A DNA stretch of 38,181 nucleotides from Xanthomonas translucens pv. translucens DSM 18974. GTDB taxonomy: Bacteria; Pseudomonadota; Gammaproteobacteria; Xanthomonadales; Xanthomonadaceae. Below the pieces are notes generated by a model, which saw only the letters and a list, made by a program, of their open reading frames with translations, was not told where the DNA came from and searched no databases. Of the stretch, positions 1 through 11,575 are shown one piece after another (within the stretch, counting starts at the first letter, position 1; every line of letters starts with the position of its first letter). Made by a program: the position numbers and the translations under genes. The stretch is taken from the NCBI RefSeq assembly GCF_000331775.1, contig NZ_CAPJ01000056.1:1-38181 (forward strand), in the 5' to 3' direction.

Positions 1-900
1 CGCGCCCCGCTCCAACCGGCGCAGCCGCCGCTCCAGGTCGGCGATATGCCGATGCGCGGCATCCAGCTCAGTGCGGGTGGGCAAGCCCAACTGCTCGCAC
101 AGCTGCTCGGTCTCGCGTTGCAACAGCGCGCGCAGGCGCATCTGCGCATTGGCGAAGCCGGCGTAGACCTCGCGGAATTCTTCCGACAGCGCGGACGCGG
201 CGTAGGCCTCTTCGGCGGCGTCGATCCACAAGTCGAACATCGCCCGCGCATTGGTCAGCTGGCGACCCGGATCCTCATGCTCGCGCAGCTTGGCCTCGAA
301 CACGCCGAAGGCGCGATCGATCGCGCCCTGCAGCTGGCCCAGGTAGGCCTGCAGCTGCGCCTGGTACTCCTGCTGCGCCTTGGCCAGCGCGCGCCAGCGC
401 GCGTGGTGGTTGCGGCCCGGACCGAAGCCCGGCATCTGCAGCCACGGCCCGCTGTCGCGCTGCCAGCCCTGCAGCCAGTGCGCCGCCTGCTGCAGCCAGG
501 GATCCATGCCGGCCTGGCCGGCGCCGCGCGCGCTGCCGATCAGCCATTGCAGCATCTGCTCGCGCTGGCCCTGCACCTGCTGCTTCCAGGCCTCGGCCAC
601 GTCGGCACTGCTGGCATCGCGCCCGGCGAACTGCGCGGCCACCTGCTGCATCGCGCCGAACCACTCGCCGGCCTGCTGCTGCAACTGCGACACCGCATCC
701 TCGGCCTGCGTCCCGGTGCCACGCGGCAACCATTGCGCCCAGGTGTCGATCGCCTCGCGCCACGAACCGTGGCCGGCACCATCGGCGGGCGCTTGCGCGG
801 CCGCACCGCCGCCCTGGCGCAGCGCGTCGCTCCACGCGCCCCAGTACTGCCGCGCCAACGCTTCGAAATCGCCGGCACCGCTGCCGCCGCTAGCCTTCAT
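1..900 (-). CDS. phaE: Class III poly(3-hydroxyalkanoate) synthase subunit PhaE, partial
   Basis: The frame is open from the ATG at 900 to the left window edge, giving the first 300 residues; the C-terminus is outside. The protein is rich in Gln, Ala and Trp, has no catalytic motif, and ends in the window with a heptad-like helical stretch (about residues 255-300). This fits PhaE, the non-catalytic partner of the PhaC thioesterase-like synthase in class III PHA synthases, which polymerise hydroxyacyl-CoA at granule surfaces. Family members are about 350 residues, so roughly 50 are missing. phaC would be expected further left. A 3-hydroxybutyrate dehydrogenase gene lies just to the right, which supports a polyester-metabolism neighbourhood. 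Identification rests on overall resemblance rather than a signature motif. Confidence 0.75.
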   Translation of the reverse strand, partial: MKASGGSGAGDFEALARQYWGAWSDALRQGGGAAAQAPADGAGHGSWREAIDTWAQWLPRGTGTQAEDAVSQLQQQAGEWFGAMQQVAAQFAGRDASSADVAEAWKQQVQGQREQMLQWLIGSARGAGQAGMDPWLQQAAHWLQGWQRDSGPWLQMPGFGPGRNHHARWRALAKAQQEYQAQLQAYLGQLQGAIDRAFGVFEAKLREHEDPGRQLTNARAMFDLWIDAAEEAYAASALSEEFREVYAGFANAQMRLRALLQRETEQLCEQLGLPTRTELDAAHRHIADLERRLRRLERGA

Positions 901-946
901 CGCCACCCTCCCAGGTCGAACCGGGATGATAACAACCTGCCAACGC

Positions 947-1567
947 TCAAGGCTTGGGAATGCGCAGGGTCTTGCTGATCATCAGCGAACCGGACAGGGC
1001 GAAAAGCAGCACCAGCGGGTGCAGCAGCCACGGCCCCAGCCGCCATTGGCCCCACCACAGCGCATCGCCGAGATGGCCCAGATGCGCGGCGACCGCCAGC
1101 ACGATCACCAGCGCCAGGCTACTCGGGATCGGCGTGCCTTCGAAATACGGCACCTTGTCGCCGTCGCCGGCCAGCTGCTCGGCGGTGACGTTGTAGCGCG
1201 CCAGTCGGCTGACCCCGGAGCACACGAAGAAGCTGAGCACCAGCCAGTCCCAGCCGCCCTGCATGCCGCAGGCGTAGGCCAGCGCCGCCGGGGCGACGCC
1301 GAAGGAGATCACGTCGGCCAGCGAATCCAGCTCGCGGCCGAGCGTGGACGAGGACTTGCGCCAGCGCGCCACGCGCCCGTCCAGCGCATCGAACACGAAC
1401 GCCAGCGGGATCAGCGCCATGCCAACCAGCAGGTCGCTGCGCCGGCCCTCCTGCAGGAAACGCATCGACGCGAACACCGCGCCTGTGCCGCAGAAGGCAT
1501 TGGCCAGGGTGAACCAGTCGGCCAACTGGAATTCGCGCAGCATCGAGAAGTGGCGTTTCATCGGCAT
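947..1567 (-). CDS. pssA: CDP-diacylglycerol--serine O-phosphatidyltransferase (PssA)
   Basis: This 206-residue integral membrane protein of the CDP-alcohol phosphatidyltransferase family carries the full signature D-G-x2-A-R-x8-G-x3-D-x3-D at residues 63-85 (D63, G64, A67, R68, G77, D81, D85), plus D60. The family transfers a phosphatidyl group from CDP-diacylglycerol to an alcohol; similarity to type II PssA indicates serine as acceptor, the committed step toward phosphatidylethanolamine at the inner membrane. Several hydrophobic segments follow the motif. The ATG at 1567 is chosen because the longer frame upstream is low-complexity and overlaps the promoter region of the divergent dehydrogenase gene; ATG at 1561 is an alternative. 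A CDP-alcohol transferase with another acceptor cannot be excluded. Confidence 0.85.
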   Translation of the reverse strand: MPMKRHFSMLREFQLADWFTLANAFCGTGAVFASMRFLQEGRRSDLLVGMALIPLAFVFDALDGRVARWRKSSSTLGRELDSLADVISFGVAPAALAYACGMQGGWDWLVLSFFVCSGVSRLARYNVTAEQLAGDGDKVPYFEGTPIPSSLALVIVLAVAAHLGHLGDALWWGQWRLGPWLLHPLVLLFALSGSLMISKTLRIPKP

Positions 1568-1702
1568 AGCGTGGCGGATCCGGGGTGAGAAGGGTGCGAC
1601 CGGCACAGGGTAGCGTGGCGCCACCGCACTGGCGAGGACCGCGGCCACGGCGCCATCGCGCCACGCTGCTACGCTGCGCCCTTTCCCCGACAGGTGCCTT
1701 GC

Positions 1703-2461
1703 ATGCAGACCGTCCTGATCACCGGCGCCGCCAGCGGCATCGGCGCCGGCATTGCCCGCGAACTGGCCGCCGGCGGCCACCACATCGTCGTCAGCGACCT
1801 GGATGCGGATGCCGCGGCCGCCGTGGCCGCGCAGCTGCGCGAAGCCGGCGGCTCGGCCGAATCGGTGGCGCTGGACGTGACCAGCCAGGCCAGCATCGAT
1901 GCGGCGCTGGCGGCGATTTCGCGACCGGTGGACGTGCTGGTCAACAACGCCGGATTACAGCACGTGGCGCCGCTGCAGGACTTCCCGATGGCCAAGTGGA
2001 GCCTGCTGATCGAGGTGATGCTGACCGGCGTGGCGCGGCTGACCCAGGCCGTGCTGCCGGACATGCGCGCGCGCGGCTTCGGCCGCATCGTCAACATCGG
2101 CAGCATCCACTCGCTGGTCGCCAGCCCCTACAAGAGCGCCTACGTCGCCGCCAAGCACGGCCTGGTCGGGTTTTCCAAGGGGGTGGCGCTGGAAACCGCC
2201 GATACCGACATCACCATCAACACGCTGTGCCCCAGCTACGTGCAGACCCCGCTGGTGGACAGGCAGATCGCCGACCAGGCGCGCACCCGCGGCATTTCCG
2301 AAGCCGACGTGATCGCGCAGGTGATGCTCAAGCCGATGCCCAAGGGCGTGTTCATCGCCTACGACGAACTGGCCGGCTGCATCGCGTTCCTGGCCTCGCC
2401 GGCGGCGCGCAACATCACCGCGCAGACCATCGCCATCGACGGCGGCTGGACCGCGCAATAG
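1703..2461 (+). CDS. bdhA: 3-hydroxybutyrate dehydrogenase (short-chain dehydrogenase)
   Basis: This 252-residue classical SDR has the cofactor motif TGAASGIG at residues 7-14, NNAG at 81-84, and the catalytic set S134, Y147 and K151 in the context SPYKSAYVAAK. The stretch around the active site closely matches D-3-hydroxybutyrate dehydrogenases, which interconvert 3-hydroxybutyrate and acetoacetate with NAD in the cytoplasm. ATG at 1703 is preferred over an in-frame GTG at 1694 because a CAGG element sits at 1691-1694. It is divergent from pssA and near phaE, so it probably works in mobilising poly-3-hydroxybutyrate. Confidence 0.9.
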   Translation: MQTVLITGAASGIGAGIARELAAGGHHIVVSDLDADAAAAVAAQLREAGGSAESVALDVTSQASIDAALAAISRPVDVLVNNAGLQHVAPLQDFPMAKWSLLIEVMLTGVARLTQAVLPDMRARGFGRIVNIGSIHSLVASPYKSAYVAAKHGLVGFSKGVALETADTDITINTLCPSYVQTPLVDRQIADQARTRGISEADVIAQVMLKPMPKGVFIAYDELAGCIAFLASPAARNITAQTIAIDGGWTAQ

Positions 2462-2752
2462 CGGCGCGACGCGTGCCGCAACAGCGGCCTGGATAGGAAC
2501 GGGAATCCTGGTTGGCGAATTTTTCGCCAATCAGCCGCCAAGCCCTGCGCTGCAACGCGGCGATGCGCTTATCCACAGACTTTGGCCGATTTCATCCACA
2601 CCCGCTGTGGAGAAACGCCGAGCGCACTGGCGAAATTTTCGCCAGGCACAAAAATCCGACAGCGATTTCAGCGACTTGCCGTGCTTGCCCACAGGCTTGT
2701 GCAGCATCGATCCACAGCCGCTGTGGACAAGCGCAGCGCAGATGCGAGCCGC
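2462..2752. other. Intergenic region with clustered DnaA-box-like sites
   Basis: I see no gene in these 291 bases. They hold a consensus DnaA box TTATCCACA at 2569-2577 and relatives at 2592-2600, 2606-2614 (reverse), 2685-2693, 2708-2716 and 2722-2730 (reverse). Two of the pairs form CCACA-N5-TGTGG inverted units (2596-2610 and 2712-2726). Two GGCGAA-type palindromes are listed separately. The region lies between convergent genes, so promoter functions are unlikely. Binding of DnaA is an inference from sequence only. Confidence 0.5.
2512..2645. repeat. Two related GGCGAA palindromes
   Basis: TTGGCGAA (2512-2519) and TTCGCCAA (2523-2530) form a perfect 8-bp inverted repeat around TTT. CTGGCGAAA (2627-2635) and TTTCGCCAG (2637-2645) form a perfect 9-bp inverted repeat around a single T. 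Both share the core GGCGAA/TTCGCC and are 115 bases apart. They could be paired operators, or hairpins in the 3' ends of the convergent transcripts. Confidence 0.6.
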
Positions 2753-3241
2753 TCAGACCCGCGAATAGCGCCACGACAGCATGCGCCCGTCGCGGTACGG
2801 CATCACCCCGTGGAACGGACGCGGATCGCCATCGAACACCAGCGGCAGAAAGTGGCGGTCGCCCTCCCATAGCGGCAGCGCTTCCATCTCGGCCACCGGC
2901 ACCCAGGCCAATGTGCCCTCGGCGTTCTCGGTAAAGGGGTCGCCGCGGTAGGCGCTGATCAGGAACAGGAAACCCAGCCAGTCCTCGCCATGCTTGCCGA
3001 AACCGGGCCAGCTGATCGTGCCGCGCAGTTGCAGCGCGTCGCATTCGATGCCGGCTTCTTCGCGGATTTCGCGGCGCATGCCGTCCAGCACGTCCTCGTC
3101 CGCCTCGACCTTGCCGCCCAGGCCGTTGTACTTGCCCAGGTGGTGGTCGCCGGGCCGGGCGTTGCGATGGATCAGCAGCACCTTGGAGCGGTCGGGCGAC
3201 AGCACGTAGCCCAGCGTGGCGACGATCGGGGTGTAAGGCAT
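2753..3241 (-). CDS. Nudix hydrolase, MutT-like
   Basis: This 162-residue protein has a complete Nudix box G-x5-E-x7-R-E-U-x-E-E-x-G-U at residues 43-65 (G43, E49, R57, E58, E61, E62, G64). The family hydrolyses nucleoside diphosphates linked to another moiety, using Mg2+ held by the box glutamates. The N-terminal strand region and a Trp-rich stretch near residues 80-95 resemble 8-oxo-dGTP diphosphatases, so nucleotide-pool sanitation is likely but the substrate is not proven. ATG at 3241 (MPYTPIV) is chosen because the extension upstream is not Nudix-like. The next gene on the same strand is a DUF1249 protein; in E. coli its homologue yqiB also neighbours a Nudix gene (nudF). Confidence 0.8.
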   Translation of the reverse strand: MPYTPIVATLGYVLSPDRSKVLLIHRNARPGDHHLGKYNGLGGKVEADEDVLDGMRREIREEAGIECDALQLRGTISWPGFGKHGEDWLGFLFLISAYRGDPFTENAEGTLAWVPVAEMEALPLWEGDRHFLPLVFDGDPRPFHGVMPYRDGRMLSWRYSRV

Positions 3242-3298
3242 GCGGCAGGTGGGCGAGTCGGCGGGCGCGCAGTATGCCGCATCCGCCAGGGCCAACGA

Positions 3299-3805
3299 TC
3301 AGGGCGCGGGCGTCGCCGCGTCCTCGGCTGGGCGCCGCAACGGCCCGGCCGACTTCAGCGTGGCCACGCCGTGGCCACGCTCGGCCAGGTATTCCAGCCA
3401 CTTGCTGAGGAAGGTGTTCATGCGCATGCGGTGGCTGATCAGTTCCGCCGGCGGCGGATACAGCCCCATCACGTCCTGCCAGCGGCGACCGACGTAGCAA
3501 TGCGTGGTCTCGGCCTGGCGCGCGTCGCGGTACAGGCGCACGTAGGCCGAGGGGTCCGGCTCGCCGGTGAGCGGATCGCACAGGTCGTAGGTAAGGCGCA
3601 GTTCCACCGTGTAGCGGTGGTGCTCGATCACGTCCAGGCGCAGGTCCAGGCCGTCGCCGATCGAGGACAGGTAGCTGCCCACGGCCAGGTCCGAGGGCAC
3701 GAACAGGCGGTTCAGGTGCACGAAGTTCTCGGCGTACAGGCCCATCAACCAGCCGAATCGGCTCAGCCGGGGGATGCGTTCGCTACGGGTCAGGGCGTGC
3801 TGCAT
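3299..3805 (-). CDS. DUF1249 (YqiB-like) protein
   Basis: This 168-residue soluble protein resembles the DUF1249/YqiB family through an N-terminal FGWLMGLYAENF stretch, a central TVELRLTYDL strand, and a YxDARxAE segment near residue 110. The family has no established biochemical function. The start at 3805 (MQHALTR) is the last ATG before the conserved part; the longer frame upstream runs through the intergenic region. It is 57 bases upstream of the Nudix gene on the same strand, so the two are probably co-transcribed. Confidence 0.75.
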   Translation of the reverse strand: MQHALTRSERIPRLSRFGWLMGLYAENFVHLNRLFVPSDLAVGSYLSSIGDGLDLRLDVIEHHRYTVELRLTYDLCDPLTGEPDPSAYVRLYRDARQAETTHCYVGRRWQDVMGLYPPPAELISHRMRMNTFLSKWLEYLAERGHGVATLKSAGPLRRPAEDAATPAP

Positions 3806-3951
3806 GGCACCGATGCTACACGCTGCAACGCCGGCGCGGCAGCATTGACGGATCGCCCGCGCCGGCCTACCTTGGAAGTCTAGGCACGGTGGCGCGACCG
3901 CCTCGCCGATAGGCCGATTCCACGGAGTCGGCCCGATCCGCCCCGCCGCGT

Positions 3952-4773
3952 TCAGAACATCTCGCGCTGCAGCCCCAGCGTCGCCAGCACCTTGCTGGAA
4001 ATCTCCTCGATCGAGGTATGCGTGGTGCTCAGGGTCGGAATCCGCTCCATCCTGAACATGGTCTCGGCCGCGGACACCTCGCGTCGGCACGTCTCCAGGT
4101 TGGAATAGCGCGAATTCGGCCGCCGTTCCTGGCGGATCTGCTGCAGCCGGTCCGGATCGATGGTCAGCCCGAACAGCTTGTTGCGGTACGGCCGCAGCCG
4201 CGGCGGCAGCCGATCGTGCTCCAGATCCTCCTCGGTCAACGGATAGTTGGCCGCGCGTACGCCATAGTGCAGCGCCAGGTAGATGCAGGTCGGCGTCTTG
4301 CCGGCGCGCGAAACGGCGACCAGGATCAGGTCGGCCTCGTCGTAGTTGATCGCGATGCCGTCGTCGTGGGTCAGCGCGAAGTTCATCGCGTTGATGCGGC
4401 GGTGGTAGGTCTCGAAATCGACCAGGCCGTGCGCCTGCCCCACCCGCGAATGCCGCGGCGCGTTCAATTCGCGCTCCAGCGGCTCGATGAACGGCGCGAA
4501 CACGTCCAGCATCAAGGCGCCGCTCTCCGACAGCAGCATGCTCAGTTGCGGATCGACGCAGGAGTTGACGACGATCGGCCGCACCTGATACCGCTCGCCG
4601 GCGGCATGGATGCGCTGCGCCGCCTCGCGCGCTTTTTCCGGATCGTCTACGAACGACATGCGGTCGGTGACGAAGCTGAAACCGCTGAACTGGGTGAGCA
4701 GGCTATGCCCAATGGTTTCAGCGGTGATACCGGTTCCATCGGACACGTAGAACACCGGTCGGATCGTCGACAT
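3952..4773 (-). CDS. ppsR: PEP synthase regulatory protein (kinase/pyrophosphorylase, DUF299)
   Basis: This 273-residue protein has the P-loop SRAGKT at 155-160 and the N-terminal [11 protein letters not shown] typical of the DUF299 family. Family members are bifunctional: ADP-dependent phosphorylation of a threonine in PEP synthase switches it off, and Pi-dependent dephosphorylation switches it on. The gene is divergent from ppsA, its expected target, with 146 bases between start codons, a conserved arrangement in gammaproteobacteria. ATG 4773 begins [10 protein letters not shown] as in relatives; the longer frame would run over the ppsA 5' region. Confidence 0.93.
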   Translation of the reverse strand: MSTIRPVFYVSDGTGITAETIGHSLLTQFSGFSFVTDRMSFVDDPEKAREAAQRIHAAGERYQVRPIVVNSCVDPQLSMLLSESGALMLDVFAPFIEPLERELNAPRHSRVGQAHGLVDFETYHRRINAMNFALTHDDGIAINYDEADLILVAVSRAGKTPTCIYLALHYGVRAANYPLTEEDLEHDRLPPRLRPYRNKLFGLTIDPDRLQQIRQERRPNSRYSNLETCRREVSAAETMFRMERIPTLSTTHTSIEEISSKVLATLGLQREMF

Positions 4774-4919
4774 TGCCTGGATTCTCCTTGCTGAAACCCA
4801 ACGGATGCGACCGGCCGCGCTTGTGCCGGCTCGGGTGCGCACTGCATGATATCGGCTTCTTCCCCCACGGACGCGGCCACTCTGCCCGCTTCGGGCGATG
4901 GCCCTACGGAGCATCGCGC

Positions 4920-7294
<2,375 letters not shown>

Positions 7295-7295
<1 letters not shown>

Positions 7296-8254
7296 TGGGC
7301 ACGGCGGCAACGTTGCTGGCAGCGGTCGCGGCGGCGACCCCGGCCGCGCCGGCGGAGCGGACACAGCAGCCGTTCAACTGGAGAGACCTGGATTGGGCGC
7401 AGTACGCGCTCAATTGGGGCGTGGCGCTGGTCATCCTGGTGCTGGGGATGTGGATCGCCAAGCGCCTGAGTCAGTGGCTGCACCGCGCGCTGGTCCGCGC
7501 GCGGGTGGAGACTACGCTCAGCAATTTCCTGCGCAATGTCGCCTATGCCTTGCTGCTGGTGCTGGTGTTCGTCACCGCGCTGCAGAAGGTCGGCGTTCCG
7601 CCGACCTCACTGTTCGCGGTGCTCGGCGCGGCCGGCCTGGCCGTGGGCCTGGCGCTGAAGGATTCGCTGTCCAACATCGCCTCGGGGGTGATGCTGATCG
7701 TGCTGCGGCCGATGCGCGACGGCGACCATGTGGTGGTGGCCGGCCAGGAAGGCATCATCGACGAGATCCGGATCTTCCAGACCCGCATCCGCAGCTTCGA
7801 CGAGCGCATGATCACCCTGCCCAACAGCACCATCACCACCGCGCCGATCGTCAATTACAGCACCTTGCCCAACCGGCGCCTGGAGATCACGGTGGGCGTG
7901 GGCTACGGCGACGACCTGAAGAAAGCGCAGCAGTTGCTGCTGCAGATCGCGCAGGACAATCCGAACATCCTGGAGACGCCGGCGCCGTTCGTGCAGGTCA
8001 CCAACCTGGGCGAGAGCACGGTGGACCTGATGCTGTTCGCCTACGCCAGGAACGGCGACTTCGGCGCGGCCAAGAGCAGCACGCTGGAGAACATCCGCAA
8101 CCGATTGCTGGAGAACGGGCTCAGCATTCCCTACCCGCAGCGCGATCTGCACGTGTACCACCACGATGCCGATGGCCGTCCGATCGCCGAGCTGCTGCTG
8201 AAGGGCGTGACCGACGACGGCGAGACCAGGCAAGGGCCGCCGCTGGCCCGTTGA
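7295..8254 (+). CDS. Small-conductance mechanosensitive channel, MscS family
   Basis: This 319-residue inner-membrane protein has three hydrophobic segments: about residues 30-55, 75-98 and the pore helix with GAAGLAVGLALKDSLSNIASG near 107-127. The beta domain (DGDHVVVAGQEG) and the C-terminal alpha/beta domain ending QRDLHVYH follow. This is the minimal MscS layout, a channel that opens under membrane tension during osmotic downshift. The ATG at 7295 shares its first base with the ppsA TGA stop (TGATG), so translation is probably coupled. The N-terminal 25 residues are Ala/Pro-rich. Confidence 0.9.
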
Positions 8255-8314
8255 CGCAAGTGATTGCGCAAGGCCGTGCCGGACAGGCGCGGCCTGCGTG
8301 CCGCGCAGCGCGAC

Positions 8315-8893
8315 TCAGCGTGCGCCGCCGCCATGCCCGCCCAACGCACCCATGAACGGGCGGTAGTAGCGCAGTTCGTCGATCGAGTCGTGCACGTCGC
8401 TGAGCGCGGTGTGCGAGGAGGTCTTGTTCAGTCCCGAGGCGACCGTCGGCGCCCAGCGCCGCGCCAGTTCCTTCAGCGTGGACACGTCCAGGTTGCGGTA
8501 GTGGAAGAAGCGTTCCAGCCGCGGCATCTGCCGGTGCAGGAAGCGTCGGTCCTGGCAGATCGAGTTGCCGCACATCGGCGACGCGCCGGCCTTGCACCAT
8601 TGCGCGAGGAACGCCACGGTCTGCGCCTCGGCCTGGCCCAGGGTGATCGTGCTGTCGAGCACGCGCTGCCACAGCCCGGAATGGCGATGCTGGTTGCGGT
8701 TCCACTCGTCCATCGCTTGCAGCGTCTGCAGCGGATGCGCGATGGCGAATTCCGGACCCTCGGCCAGCACGTTGAGCTGGCTGTCGGTGACCACCGTGGC
8801 GATCTCGATGATCGAATCCTTGTCGGTATCCAATCCGGTCATTTCCAGATCGATCCAGATCAGTCGATCGTTGTCCACGTGCGGTTCCGCCAT
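8315..8893 (-). CDS. orn: Oligoribonuclease
   Basis: This 192-residue DEDDh 3'-5' exonuclease clears 2- to 5-nt RNA and pGpG, the last step of cyclic-di-GMP breakdown. The first motif IDLEMTGLD supplies D15 and E17; the motif [16 protein letters not shown] supplies the catalytic His and final Asp. ATG 8893 ([11 protein letters not shown]) is preferred over an ATG four codons upstream because the exonuclease fold starts shortly after it. It converges with mscS, 60 bases apart. The C-terminal GGHGGGAR tail is extra compared with E. coli Orn. Confidence 0.95.
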   Translation of the reverse strand: MAEPHVDNDRLIWIDLEMTGLDTDKDSIIEIATVVTDSQLNVLAEGPEFAIAHPLQTLQAMDEWNRNQHRHSGLWQRVLDSTITLGQAEAQTVAFLAQWCKAGASPMCGNSICQDRRFLHRQMPRLERFFHYRNLDVSTLKELARRWAPTVASGLNKTSSHTALSDVHDSIDELRYYRPFMGALGGHGGGAR

Positions 8894-9032
8894 ATCACCA
8901 TCCAATCGTTCGCGGCGGCGCTGCCGGCGCGGGGGTTTCGTATCGGTCGTGCATGATACCGCGCGCGATACAGCGGCTTCACAGCAGCGGCTTCACATCC
9001 GCCAGCCGCCGCGCCGCGCCGCGCTGTGGCGC

Positions 9033-9530
9033 CTAGCCGCCGAGCAGCGGCTTGCCGCGTTTGGCGCGGAAATAGTTGCTCAGGCGCAGCCCGGCCGGCG
9101 TCGCCAACACGCCGCCGCGCACCTGCACGCGGTGGTTGTGGCGCGGATCGGCGAGCAGATCGAACACGCTGCCGCAGGCACCGGTCTTCGGATCGGCGGC
9201 CGCGAACACCAGGTGCGCCACGCGCGCATGCACCACCGCCATCGCGCACATCGCGCACGGCTCCAGGGTCACGTACAGGGTGCTGCCGACCAGGCGGTGG
9301 TTGCCGAGCCTGCGCCCGGCCTGGCGCAGTGCCACGATCTCGGCGTGCGCGCTGGGATCGTGCTGGGCGATGTTGAGGTTCCAGCCCTCGCCCAGCACCT
9401 CGTCCTGCGCCGAAACCAGCACCGCGCCGACCGGGATCTCGTCGAACTCGCGTTCGGCGCGGTCGGCCAGGGCCAGCGCATGCCGCATCCAGCGCTCGTC
9501 GCGCGCGGCGGTGTCGCTATCGCCGTTCAT
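9033..9530 (-). CDS. tadA: tRNA-specific adenosine deaminase TadA
   Basis: This 165-residue protein of the cytidine deaminase superfamily deaminates A34 of tRNA-Arg(ACG) to inosine. The zinc site is HAE (H62, catalytic E64) and PCAMC (C92, C95). A basic C-terminal helix ([13 protein letters not shown]) fits tRNA binding. Its ATG overlaps the mntR stop by four bases (ATGA at 9527-9530), implying translational coupling with the metalloregulator gene. Confidence 0.92.
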   Translation of the reverse strand: MNGDSDTAARDERWMRHALALADRAEREFDEIPVGAVLVSAQDEVLGEGWNLNIAQHDPSAHAEIVALRQAGRRLGNHRLVGSTLYVTLEPCAMCAMAVVHARVAHLVFAAADPKTGACGSVFDLLADPRHNHRVQVRGGVLATPAGLRLSNYFRAKRGKPLLGG

Positions 9531-9991
9531 CGCGCTGCGGCGTGCTTGCGCACGAACGCGGCGAACACTGCCAGCGTGGCTTCGCTGACATGGTGCTCGA
9601 TGCCCTCGGCGTCGCGCCGCGCGGTGTCCTCGTCGATGCCCAGCGCCAGCAGGAACTGCTCCACGGTCTGGTGCCGCTGCCGGCTGGCCGCCGCCAGCGC
9701 CTCGCCGTCCGGGGTCAGGAATACGCCGCGATACGGCCGCTGGATCACCCAGCCGCCCTTGACCAGCCGCTTGAGCATCTTCGCCACGGTCGGCTGGGCC
9801 ACGCCCAGGCGCGCGGCGATATCCACCTGCCGCGCCTCGCCACCGTCGGCCAGCAGGTCAGAGATCAGCTCCACGTAGTCCTCGATCAGCTCCAGGCGGT
9901 GCGCCTCGCGCACCTGGCGGAAGCTCTCGACCTGTACTTCGGCGTCGAGCAGCACCGCCCCCGGTGCCGTCGACTTCCCGCTTTTATGCAT
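9527..9991 (-). CDS. mntR: Mn2+-responsive transcriptional regulator MntR (DtxR family)
   Basis: This 154-residue protein has a winged helix-turn-helix at about 53-95 ([21 protein letters not shown]) and a dimer/metal domain containing [12 protein letters not shown] (about 126-136), where E129, E132, H133 and H134 are likely Mn2+ ligands. There is no SH3-like domain, as in MntR rather than IdeR. It is divergent from mntH, its expected target, and the intergenic region holds a palindrome at 10090-10103. ATG 9991 (MHKSGKS) is used; the upstream frame would run across the mntH promoter. Confidence 0.9.
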   Translation of the reverse strand: MHKSGKSTAPGAVLLDAEVQVESFRQVREAHRLELIEDYVELISDLLADGGEARQVDIAARLGVAQPTVAKMLKRLVKGGWVIQRPYRGVFLTPDGEALAAASRQRHQTVEQFLLALGIDEDTARRDAEGIEHHVSEATLAVFAAFVRKHAAAR

Positions 9992-10089
9992 CGCAACGCC
10001 CTTGTCCGGTGCCGGCGAACGCCGGCCGCTGCCTATTCTGGCCGAAATCGCATCTATCGCAGTGATTCGGTTTGCCAATGCTACACAGA

Positions 10090-10103
10090 ATAGCAAGTGC
10101 TAT
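10090..10103. promoter_or_regulatory. Candidate MntR operator upstream of mntH
   Basis: ATAGCA-AG-TGCTAT is a perfect 6-bp inverted repeat placed 38 bases before the mntH start and 99 bases before the mntR start. A TATACT -10-like hexamer overlaps its right edge at 10103-10108, so a bound repressor would block RNA polymerase. A second half-site TGCTA lies at 10079-10083. Assignment to MntR is inferred from position. Confidence 0.6.
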
Positions 10104-10140
10104 ATACTTCGCCGTGCACCCTCCCATCTGCATCTCCGCC

Positions 10141-11493
10141 ATGGCCGATCCCCTGCCCCTGCCCGATTCCAATGCCGCCTGGCCGCAGGCCAGCGAGCAG
10201 CCGCGGCGCAGCCTGGGGCGCATGAACGGCAGCGTCGCCGTACCAAGCGGCGGACTCGGCTGGCGCCGCTTCCTGGCGTTCCTGGGACCTGGCTACATGG
10301 TCTCGGTGGGCTACATGGATCCGGGCAACTGGGCCACCGACATCGCCGGCGGCTCGCATTTCGGCTACCTGCTGCTGTCGGTGATCTTGCTGTCGAACCT
10401 GATGGCGATCGTGCTGCAGGGGCTGGCGGCGCGGCTGGGCATCGCCACCGGCCGCGACCTGGCGCAGGCCTGCCGCGAGCACTATTCCAGACCGGTCAAC
10501 ATCCTGCTGTGGCTGGCCTGCGAGGCGGCGATCGTGGCCTGCGACCTGGCCGAGGTGATCGGCACCGCGATCGCGCTGAAGCTGCTGTTCGGCATCCCGC
10601 TGACCCTGGGCGCGATCATCACCGCGATCGACGCGCTGCTGGTGCTGTACCTGATGCGGCGCGGCTTTCGCACCCTGGAGGCGTTCGTGATCGCGCTGCT
10701 GATGGTGATCTTCGCCTGCTTCCTGGTGCAGATCGTGCTGGCCGCGCCGCCGCTGCACGAGGTGCTGGCAGGCTTCATCCCGCGCGCCGAAGTGGTGACC
10801 AACCCGGCCGCGCTGTACCTGGCGATCGGCATCATCGGCGCGACGGTGATGCCGCATAACCTGTATCTGCATTCGTCGATCGTGCAGACCCGCGCCTACG
10901 AGCGCACCGACAATGGCCGCCGCTCGGCGCTGCGCTGGGCGTTGGCCGACAGCACCATCGCGCTGAGCCTGGCGCTGTTCGTCAACGCCGCAATCCTGGT
11001 GCTGGCCGCGGCGGTGTTCCATGCGCACGGCCGCACCGACGTGGAGGAGATCGAGCAGGCCTACGAACTGCTGGCGCCGATGCTCGGCGTCGGCGTGGCC
11101 TCGACCCTATTCGCGGTGGCGCTGCTGGCCTCGGGCATCAACTCCACGGTGACCGCGACGCTGGCCGGGCAGATCGTGATGGAAGGCTTCCTGCACCTGC
11201 GCATCCCGGCCTGGGCGCGGCGCCTGCTGACCCGCGGTCTGGCGATCGTGCCGGTGGTGGTGGTGACCTGGCTGTACGGCGAGCGAGGCACCGCCAAACT
11301 GCTGGTGCTGAGCCAGGTGCTGCTGTCGATGCAGCTGCCGTTCGCGGTGATCCCGCTGGTGCGCTTCGTCGCCGACAAACGCAAGATGGGCGCGCTGGTC
11401 GCGCCGCGCTGGCTGGTCTGGCTGTCGTGGGTCATCGCCGCGCTGATCGTGGTGCTGAACGCGAAACTGCTCGGCGACATGCTGCTGCACTGA
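10141..11493 (+). CDS. mntH: Nramp-family divalent metal (Mn2+) transporter MntH
   Basis: This 450-residue inner-membrane protein, with about eleven hydrophobic segments, is a proton-coupled Mn2+/Fe2+ importer. The two Nramp signatures are visible: [11 protein letters not shown] (the DPGN metal motif in TM1) and [13 protein letters not shown] (the MPHN motif in TM6). Residues 1-40 are a hydrophilic, poorly conserved cytoplasmic extension. ATG 10141 is taken; a more upstream start in frame would lie inside the operator and -10 element. Regulation by the divergent MntR is likely. Confidence 0.94.
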   Translation: MADPLPLPDSNAAWPQASEQPRRSLGRMNGSVAVPSGGLGWRRFLAFLGPGYMVSVGYMDPGNWATDIAGGSHFGYLLLSVILLSNLMAIVLQGLAARLGIATGRDLAQACREHYSRPVNILLWLACEAAIVACDLAEVIGTAIALKLLFGIPLTLGAIITAIDALLVLYLMRRGFRTLEAFVIALLMVIFACFLVQIVLAAPPLHEVLAGFIPRAEVVTNPAALYLAIGIIGATVMPHNLYLHSSIVQTRAYERTDNGRRSALRWALADSTIALSLALFVNAAILVLAAAVFHAHGRTDVEEIEQAYELLAPMLGVGVASTLFAVALLASGINSTVTATLAGQIVMEGFLHLRIPAWARRLLTRGLAIVPVVVVTWLYGERGTAKLLVLSQVLLSMQLPFAVIPLVRFVADKRKMGALVAPRWLVWLSWVIAALIVVLNAKLLGDMLLH

Positions 11494-11575
11494 ACTGGCG
11501 CCAGCACGGCGCGGCGCTGGCGCACTGTCGGAACGCTGCGGCGCCCGCGCTTGCCGGCGCCAACCGCGCATGCGT

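Noticed and set aside
46..1588. Long plus-strand open frames over phaE and pssA
   Set aside because: They are antisense shadows in very GC-rich DNA with His/Arg/Gln-rich, unfamiliar products; the minus-strand proteins match known families.
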